The notes under the pieces were generated by a model. It saw nothing but the letters and a program-made list of their open reading frames with translations. It was not told the DNA's origin and searched no databases. Shown here piece by piece: positions 5,030 to 9,013 of a DNA stretch of 9,013 nucleotides. The first letter of the stretch is position 1. Each line of letters starts with the position of its first letter. Source of the stretch: Clostridia bacterium (GTDB lineage: Bacteria > Bacillota > DSM-521 > Neomoorellales > Neomoorellaceae); NCBI GenBank assembly GCA_012727745.1, contig JAAYGJ010000010.1, positions 1-9,013 on the forward strand, read 5' to 3'. Position numbers and translations under genes: made by a program.

Positions 5030-5968
5030 TTACACCAAGCTTTCTGCCACCAGTACCAGCCAATCTTTGCTGCTGTCAGCAGACACAATTTTAAAACCAT
5101 TATCCTGCAATTCCTGGCACACCTGCCCTTCTCTCCCCCTGGTAAAACCGGACACAATTATATTACCGCCCGGCTTTAACACCCGGCGGGCATCCTTTAT
5201 CACCTTAACAACAATTTCAGCCAAAATATTGGCGACCACAAGGTCAAATTTTTCTTCAATGCCAGCCAGGAGGTCGTTAACTCTGACGCTGATCCTGTCA
5301 CTCACCCCGTTAAGCTCAATGTTTTTACGTGCGACTTGTACAGCCAGCGGGTCCAGATCCAGGGCCAAAACCGACCCGGCGCCAAGTTTAGCACAGGCAA
5401 TAGCCAGGATAGCCGTACCGCAACCGACATCAGCTACTGTAGCACCAGGTTTGACTAACTGTTCCAGGGCCTGCAAACAAAGAGCGGTTGTTGGGTGGGT
5501 GCCGGTGCCAAAAGCCTGTCCCGGGTCTAAAGCAATAACGATTTCGCCGTCCTCCGGCGTATAATCTTCCCAGGAAGGTTTAACAGTCAAGCGTTCTGAC
5601 ACCTTGACCGGGTGGTAATACTTCTTCCAGTTATCGTTCCAGTCCTCTTCATTGATAATTCTAGCCTCAACCCGTGCCGGGCCAGGATCCAGGCCAAATT
5701 TAATCAAACCCTTAAATTCCGCTGCTAACTGTCCCAGCATGCCCTTCCCCCAGGCTGCAACAGGCAGATAGGCCTTAAGCCGAACCCCGGTCTCAGGATA
5801 ATCTGCCGGGTTAAGCTCATATATTTCTCCGTAACGGCTTTCCCAGCTACGCTGCAAATCGGAGCTGTCCTGGATCACAAATCCTGTTGCCCCGTAACGC
5901 TCAAATATTACACTCGCAGCTTCCGCCGCCTCCCTACTGGTGAGCACCTCTATTTCGATCCACTGCAT
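5030..5968 (-). CDS. prmA: Ribosomal protein L11 methyltransferase
   Basis: PrmA trimethylates lysines and the N-terminus of ribosomal protein L11 using S-adenosylmethionine. The protein has 312 residues, as usual. The N-terminal substrate-recognition domain (1 to about 95) begins with M-Q-W-I-E-I-E-V. After a linker comes the catalytic Rossmann domain, with DPGQAFGTGTHPTT (148-161), the SAM-binding DVGCGTAILAI (180-190), an acidic strand end LALDLDPLA (201-209) and the family signature ANILAEI (246-252). The ATG at 5966-5968 is preceded by a GGGGG sequence about eight bases away. All key motifs are intact. In Firmicutes prmA often follows dnaJ; here no dnaJ is adjacent, and an MFS gene follows instead. 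The upstream side faces the divergent phosphate transport operon. Confidence 0.95.
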   Translation of the reverse strand: MQWIEIEVLTSREAAEAASVIFERYGATGFVIQDSSDLQRSWESRYGEIYELNPADYPETGVRLKAYLPVAAWGKGMLGQLAAEFKGLIKFGLDPGPARVEARIINEEDWNDNWKKYYHPVKVSERLTVKPSWEDYTPEDGEIVIALDPGQAFGTGTHPTTALCLQALEQLVKPGATVADVGCGTAILAIACAKLGAGSVLALDLDPLAVQVARKNIELNGVSDRISVRVNDLLAGIEEKFDLVVANILAEIVVKVIKDARRVLKPGGNIIVSGFTRGREGQVCQELQDNGFKIVSADSSKDWLVLVAESLV

Positions 5969-6023
5969 AGTTAAAACCCCCTGCGAAAATACTTATCCCG
6001 CCCGCATTTACAAAAGCACGCCT

Positions 6024-6046
6024 ATTATAACTTTTCACCCATTATA
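6024..6046 (-). promoter_or_regulatory. Possible prmA promoter region (two -10 boxes)
   Basis: Read on the minus strand, two perfect TATAAT hexamers occur at 6041-6046 and 6024-6029, 17 bases apart, about 55-75 bases upstream of the prmA start. No good -35 hexamer lies at the ideal distance from either. The divergent region 5969-6173 therefore probably holds the prmA promoter, but the exact one is uncertain. Confidence 0.3.
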
Positions 6047-6125
6047 CGTTATAAAAATTTTTGCTTCCACAAAGGAATAGCGCAAATATAAACGAATTAT
6101 ATTTGCTGGGTAACCTTGCTGCTCC

Positions 6126-6167
6126 GAATTCGCTAAAATTGGACGAGAATTCACGAAAATTGGAGGA
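6126..6167 (+). repeat. 21-bp tandem duplication before the pit operon
   Basis: Units 6126-6146 and 6147-6167 agree at 18 of 21 positions; each begins GAATTC and contains AAAATTGGA. The second unit carries the GGAGG ribosome binding site (6162-6166), seven bases before the ATG at 6174. The first carries the degenerate GGACG in its place. The period equals two DNA helix turns. Confidence 0.7.
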
Positions 6168-6173
6168 AAAAAG

Positions 6174-6800
6174 ATGTTTCGCTTTAAATCATCAGACGAG
6201 AAATTCTTTGCGCTTTACGAAGCTGCCGCTGAAGTAATTTGTCAGAGCGCCCTGTTGCTCAAAGACATGACAACTAATTACGAGGATGCCGACAAAAGGT
6301 TAGGCGACATTGTTATCCTTGACCAAAAAGAAGAAAAAATAACAGACGCGATAATAGATAAATTAAATGGAACGTTTATAACTCCCTTTGACCGTGAAGA
6401 CATCTATAGTTTGGCCAGGGAATTAAACGAGATTCAGGACTCTATCTCCAGTACCATCGAAAAAATGCTGATATATGAAACAGGCAAGCCCCAAAAAAGA
6501 TTTAATGAAATGGTGCTGGTGCTGGTGGATGCCACCGGGAAAATCAAAGAATTAATAAATTACCTGCGCCAGGTCAAAAAAAATCCCGTTCAAATCATGG
6601 AGTTGTGTTATGAAATAAAGAAATGCGAATCTGAGGGGGATAAGATTTATCGTTATGGCATAAGCGAGTTGTTTAAAAAGTCGGGAGATGTAATTACCAT
6701 TATCAAATGGAAAGAAGTTTTCGAACAATTGGAGACCACCCTGGACCGCTGCGAAAAAATCGCCAAATTAATCCGAGGAGTAGTCGTAAAATATGTTTGA
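6174..6800 (+). CDS. PhoU-like DUF47 protein, PiT accessory
   Basis: This is a 208-residue, all-helical cytoplasmic protein of the DUF47/PhoU-like family, which forms long helical bundles and is thought to regulate PiT-type phosphate permeases. Typical features are the N-terminal F-F-A-L-Y-E-A-A-A, the metal-binding-type acidic helix ending D-Q-K-E-E-K-I-T-D (around 51-58), the conserved T-F-I-T-P-F-D-R-E-D-I-Y-S-L (67-80) and E-C..., K-C-E-S-E-G-D-K-I-Y in the second half. GGAGG lies seven bases before the ATG. Its last eight bases overlap the start of the PiT permease gene, which indicates translational coupling and a shared task in phosphate uptake. It is not the PhoU of the high-affinity Pst system: no pst genes are present. 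Confidence 0.9.
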   Translation: MFRFKSSDEKFFALYEAAAEVICQSALLLKDMTTNYEDADKRLGDIVILDQKEEKITDAIIDKLNGTFITPFDREDIYSLARELNEIQDSISSTIEKMLIYETGKPQKRFNEMVLVLVDATGKIKELINYLRQVKKNPVQIMELCYEIKKCESEGDKIYRYGISELFKKSGDVITIIKWKEVFEQLETTLDRCEKIAKLIRGVVVKYV

Positions 6801-7779
6801 TCCCCTAATCTACCTGGTCATTTTTTTTGCCCTTCTGTTCGACTTTATCAACGGCTTTCACGATACAGCCAATGCCATTGCCACCTCAGTCACTACCCGT
6901 GTACTGTCCCCCTCCCAGGCCATCTTTATGGCTGCTATACTGAACTTCATCGGCGCCCTGGTTACTACCGAGGTAGCCCACACCATCGGCAGAGGTATTG
7001 TCGATCCCCTGCTGATTAGCAACAAAGTTTTAATTGCCGGCCTGCTGGGAGCAATAATCTGGAACCTGTTTACCTGGTTTTACGGGCTGCCCAGCAGTTC
7101 CTCACACGCTCTGATCGGAGGAATAGTAGGAGCAGTCATAGCGAGCAAGGGGTTTACAGTCTTAAATAGTAAAGGCTTGGTTGAAAGCATCTTTATGCCC
7201 CTGATAACTTCACCGCTTATAGGGTTTATAATAGCCTACATTGTTATGCAGTCTATCTTCTTGCTGGTGGGCAACCTGGCCCCCAGGCTCGTAAACGCCT
7301 GGTTCGCCAGACTGCAAATCATATCGGCTGCATTTATGGCCTTCAGTCATGGTTCTAATGATGCCCAAAAATCTATGGGTATCATCACAGCCGCCCTGTT
7401 TTCCGCCGGACTAATTCCTGAATTTGATGTGCCCACGCTGGTAATTTTCGCCTGCGCTCTGGCAATGGCCCTGGGCACCTCGCTGGGCGGATGGCGCATC
7501 ATTAAAACTCTGGGCTCACGAATTATTAAGCTGGAACCGGTACACGGTTTTGCGGCCGAAGCTTCTGCCGCCTTGGTTATTATCGCTGCTTCCTTCCTGG
7601 GCAAGCCCGTCAGCACCACCCACGTAATTTCCGCCGCCATCATGGGTGTCGGCTCAACTAAAAGAATTTCCGCCGTAAGGTGGACAGTAGCCAGAAGCAT
7701 TGTCAATGCATGGTTGCTCACTGCACCTATGGCAGCATTAGTAGCTTATATCGTGTTTCGTTTAGTTGCCCACTTCTAG
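6793..7779 (+). CDS. pit: Low-affinity inorganic phosphate transporter, PiT family
   Basis: This 328-residue permease imports phosphate (as metal-phosphate with H+ in bacteria) by secondary transport. The inverted-repeat signature of the family is intact: GFHDTANAIATSV (21-33) in the first half and FSHGSNDAQKSMG (184-196) in the second. Two further matched blocks are G-L-P-S-S-S-S-H-A-L-I-G-G (98-110) and G-K-P-V-S-T-T-H-V-I-S-A (270-281). Around ten hydrophobic helices fill the rest. Length is typical of the short bacterial and archaeal form. The ATG at 6793 overlaps the DUF47 gene by 8 bp, so it relies on coupling and on the AGGAG at 6775-6779. No GC-rich terminator follows the TAG. Confidence 0.94.
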   Translation: MFDPLIYLVIFFALLFDFINGFHDTANAIATSVTTRVLSPSQAIFMAAILNFIGALVTTEVAHTIGRGIVDPLLISNKVLIAGLLGAIIWNLFTWFYGLPSSSSHALIGGIVGAVIASKGFTVLNSKGLVESIFMPLITSPLIGFIIAYIVMQSIFLLVGNLAPRLVNAWFARLQIISAAFMAFSHGSNDAQKSMGIITAALFSAGLIPEFDVPTLVIFACALAMALGTSLGGWRIIKTLGSRIIKLEPVHGFAAEASAALVIIAASFLGKPVSTTHVISAAIMGVGSTKRISAVRWTVARSIVNAWLLTAPMAALVAYIVFRLVAHF

Positions 7780-7898
7780 CAAAACAACAAACCAAACACT
7801 GGCAAACAATAAAACAAACATATTACATTATATCGCATATGATTAAATATGATCAAAATGAGCACGGAAGGTAGCAACAAGAAGCCCGGTCCGATATA

Positions 7899-7932
7899 AT
7901 GAGTAAATAAAGGTTTAGATTTTTTTACTCAT
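7899..7932. repeat. AT-rich inverted repeat downstream of pit
   Basis: ATGAGTAAA (7899-7907) and TTTACTCAT (7924-7932) pair perfectly; three more A-T pairs extend the stem inward after one mismatch. The right arm is part of a seven-T run (7920-7926). It may be a weak terminator for the pit operon or a binding site. The rest of 7780-7988 shows no gene; a 13-codon frame at 7858 has no ribosome binding site. Confidence 0.4.
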
Positions 7933-7988
7933 ATTGTGATTTATGCTTTTCTCAAAGTAAGCCATGATGAACAAAATACAAAATAGCC

Positions 7989-8017
7989 TGGATAGGATAT
8001 GTAAAGTGTAATATAAT
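7989..8017 (+). promoter_or_regulatory. Probable promoter of the nucleoside kinase gene
   Basis: TGGATA (7989-7994, four of six consensus bases) and TATAAT (8012-8017, perfect) are 17 bases apart, about 30 bases before the start codon. The -10 box spans the junction of the 19-bp tandem duplication. Confidence 0.45.
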
Positions 8018-8034
8018 ATGTAAAGTGTAATATA
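7997..8034 (+). repeat. Exact 19-bp tandem duplication before the nucleoside kinase
   Basis: ATATGTAAAGTGTAATATA occurs twice with no gap and no mismatch (7997-8015 and 8016-8034). The GAGGAGGG ribosome binding site follows at 8036-8043. The TATAAT -10 box exists only because the two copies are joined: it uses the end of copy one and the start of copy two. Confidence 0.85.
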
Positions 8035-8048
8035 AGAGGAGGGTATCT

Positions 8049-9013
8049 ATGCCGCGAAAGGTCAAGGTAACTCTTCCTGATGGTAAGCAAGTCGAATGCG
8101 ATCCTGGAACTACAATACTAGAGATACTCGGTTCAGGTATGGAACCGGGCGAACCCCTGGTCAGCCTGGTGGATGGAGAAGTAGCTGAACTAACAAAAAT
8201 GATACATTACGATGTAAATATTACTCCTATAACTATAAGAAATCCCCTGGGTGTCAGAGCTTATATGCGCAGCCTCAGTTTTGTGCTGATAAGAGCGGTA
8301 AAAGATATCTTCCCGGAAGCTAAGGTCACAATAGAACATTCATTAGGTAAAGGCATTTACGGGGAGATTCACTACAGTAGAAAAATCAATGCCCAGGACA
8401 TAGAAATAATCAAAAAACGGATGCGGAAAATAGTTAATAATAACGAAAAAATAGAAAAAATAAAGGTAAAACGGGAAGAGGCCATTAAAATATTTGCCGC
8501 TTACGGCATGGCTGACAAACTCAGGCTGTTAAAACATATTAAACTTCCCTATATAAACCTTTATAAATGCGGCCATTTGTATGATTATTTCTACGGTTCT
8601 ATGGTGCCTTCAACTGGTTACCTGCAAATATTTGACCTTTTTTTCTATGATCCCGGTTTTATCTTATTGTACCCCCATGTCGAAGAACCTTTTAAACTGC
8701 CCACTTTTAAAGATTTGCCCAAACTGGCCAGGGTATTCAAGGAAGCCGAGGAATGGGCAGCAATAATGGATGTCAGTGATGTAGGCGGACTCAATGATAA
8801 AGTAGAATCAGGGGAAATAAGAGATATTATCCTGGTAAACGAAGCTCTACACGAAAAGAAAATCGCCAATATTGCCGATAAAATATATGCTCGCAAAGAC
8901 GAATTAAAAATTGTGCTAATAGCCGGCCCCTCCTCATCAGGCAAGACAACTTTTGCTGAAAGACTCGCCATCCAGCTACGAGTATTAGGTTTAAAACCCT
9001 ATCCCCTCCCACT
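8049..9013 (+). CDS. TGS-domain nucleoside (uridine-type) kinase, 5' portion
   Basis: This frame is open from ATG 8049 to the window end (321 codons) and lacks its C-terminus. Full relatives are about 550 residues. Domains in order: a TGS-like ubiquitin fold (1 to about 60, K-V-T-L-P-D-G-K); a threonyl-tRNA-synthetase-type second additional domain (about 65-250), with F-P-E-A-K-V-T-I-E-H-S and K-C-G-H-L-Y-D-Y-F; and the start of a P-loop kinase of the phosphoribulokinase/uridine kinase family, Walker A GPSSSGKTT (293-301). The protein is cytoplasmic and probably phosphorylates a nucleoside; the role of the tRNA-synthetase-like part is unknown. The start is fixed by GAGGAGGG (8036-8043). Just before the window ends the protein reads K-P-Y-P-L-P, where relatives usually have P-I-S-L-D-[DN]-Y. 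This is a minor divergence or an end effect. Confidence 0.88.
   Translation, partial: MPRKVKVTLPDGKQVECDPGTTILEILGSGMEPGEPLVSLVDGEVAELTKMIHYDVNITPITIRNPLGVRAYMRSLSFVLIRAVKDIFPEAKVTIEHSLGKGIYGEIHYSRKINAQDIEIIKKRMRKIVNNNEKIEKIKVKREEAIKIFAAYGMADKLRLLKHIKLPYINLYKCGHLYDYFYGSMVPSTGYLQIFDLFFYDPGFILLYPHVEEPFKLPTFKDLPKLARVFKEAEEWAAIMDVSDVGGLNDKVESGEIRDIILVNEALHEKKIANIADKIYARKDELKIVLIAGPSSSGKTTFAERLAIQLRVLGLKPYPLP

Noticed and set aside
4957..5157. N-terminal extension of the MFS frame by 67 residues
   Set aside because: It overlaps the end of prmA in another frame, lacks MFS similarity, and a TTG with a strong ribosome binding site at 4956 gives a normal N-terminus.
5067..5564. 165-codon plus-strand frame inside prmA
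   Set aside because: It is antisense to the conserved catalytic domain of prmA and has low-complexity Ser/Thr/Pro content typical of a shadow frame.
7347..7721. 124-codon minus-strand frame inside pit
   Set aside because: It is antisense to the second signature block of the PiT permease, with no start signals.
7858..7899. 13-codon frame downstream of pit
   Set aside because: There is no ribosome binding site and no recognisable sequence; it is within chance expectation.
8645..9012. Minus-strand frames at the right edge
   Set aside because: They are shadows of the nucleoside kinase, whose plus-strand frame is open throughout with clear domains.

Overview
The window looks like a piece of a low-to-mid GC Gram-positive (Firmicutes) chromosome, most likely a clostridial, Peptococcaceae-like anaerobe. 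This rests on strong GGAGG-type ribosome binding sites, use of TTG and GTG starts, a DUF421/DUF4363 gene pair, and a TGS-domain nucleoside kinase typical of Clostridia. The taxonomic guess is inference; no rRNA or other marker is present.

Positions 1-880 (minus strand) hold the remains of a 2-oxoacid dehydrogenase operon. There is a 5'-truncated E2 acyltransferase (278-739, pseudogene) followed by the first ~51 codons of dihydrolipoamide dehydrogenase. The latter breaks off near position 60 inside its FAD-site motif. The remaining bases, read on the plus strand, encode a recognisable NfeD membrane segment. The two genes meet at a short shared sequence, which suggests a chimeric junction, either a real rearrangement or an assembly/amplification artefact.

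Positions 780-2443 (minus strand) hold a compact regulatory unit: an FCD-type GntR regulator (1644-2324) and a YcdX-like PHP phosphoesterase (880-1626), 17 bp apart. A 16-bp element with the core TTATCGATTAT occurs at the regulator's own promoter and, with one mismatch, in front of the E2 remnant. The regulator may therefore control itself and the dehydrogenase genes, in the way PdhR-like FCD regulators control pyruvate dehydrogenase.

Positions 2444-3730 (plus strand) hold a structured 240-bp leader, then a YetF/DUF421 membrane protein that starts with TTG beneath a perfect 14-bp palindrome, then a DUF4363 protein. An attenuator-like hairpin precedes the ribosome binding site.

Positions 3757-5968 (minus strand) hold prmA (ribosomal protein L11 methyltransferase) and a 12-helix MFS transporter 73 bp downstream of it.

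Positions 6126-7779 (plus strand) hold a low-affinity phosphate uptake operon: a PhoU-like DUF47 accessory protein overlapping a PiT permease by 8 bp. It is preceded by a 21-bp tandem duplication that includes the ribosome binding site.

Positions 7989-9013 (plus strand) hold an exact 19-bp tandem duplication containing a -10 box, then the N-terminal two thirds of a TGS-SAD-P-loop nucleoside kinase that runs off the window.

Most genes are ordinary. The parts worth a second look are the NfeD/lpd junction, the duplicated operator joining regulator and E2 remnant, the yetF leader, and the two promoter-proximal tandem duplications. I did not find convincing evidence for a wholly new multi-gene system.
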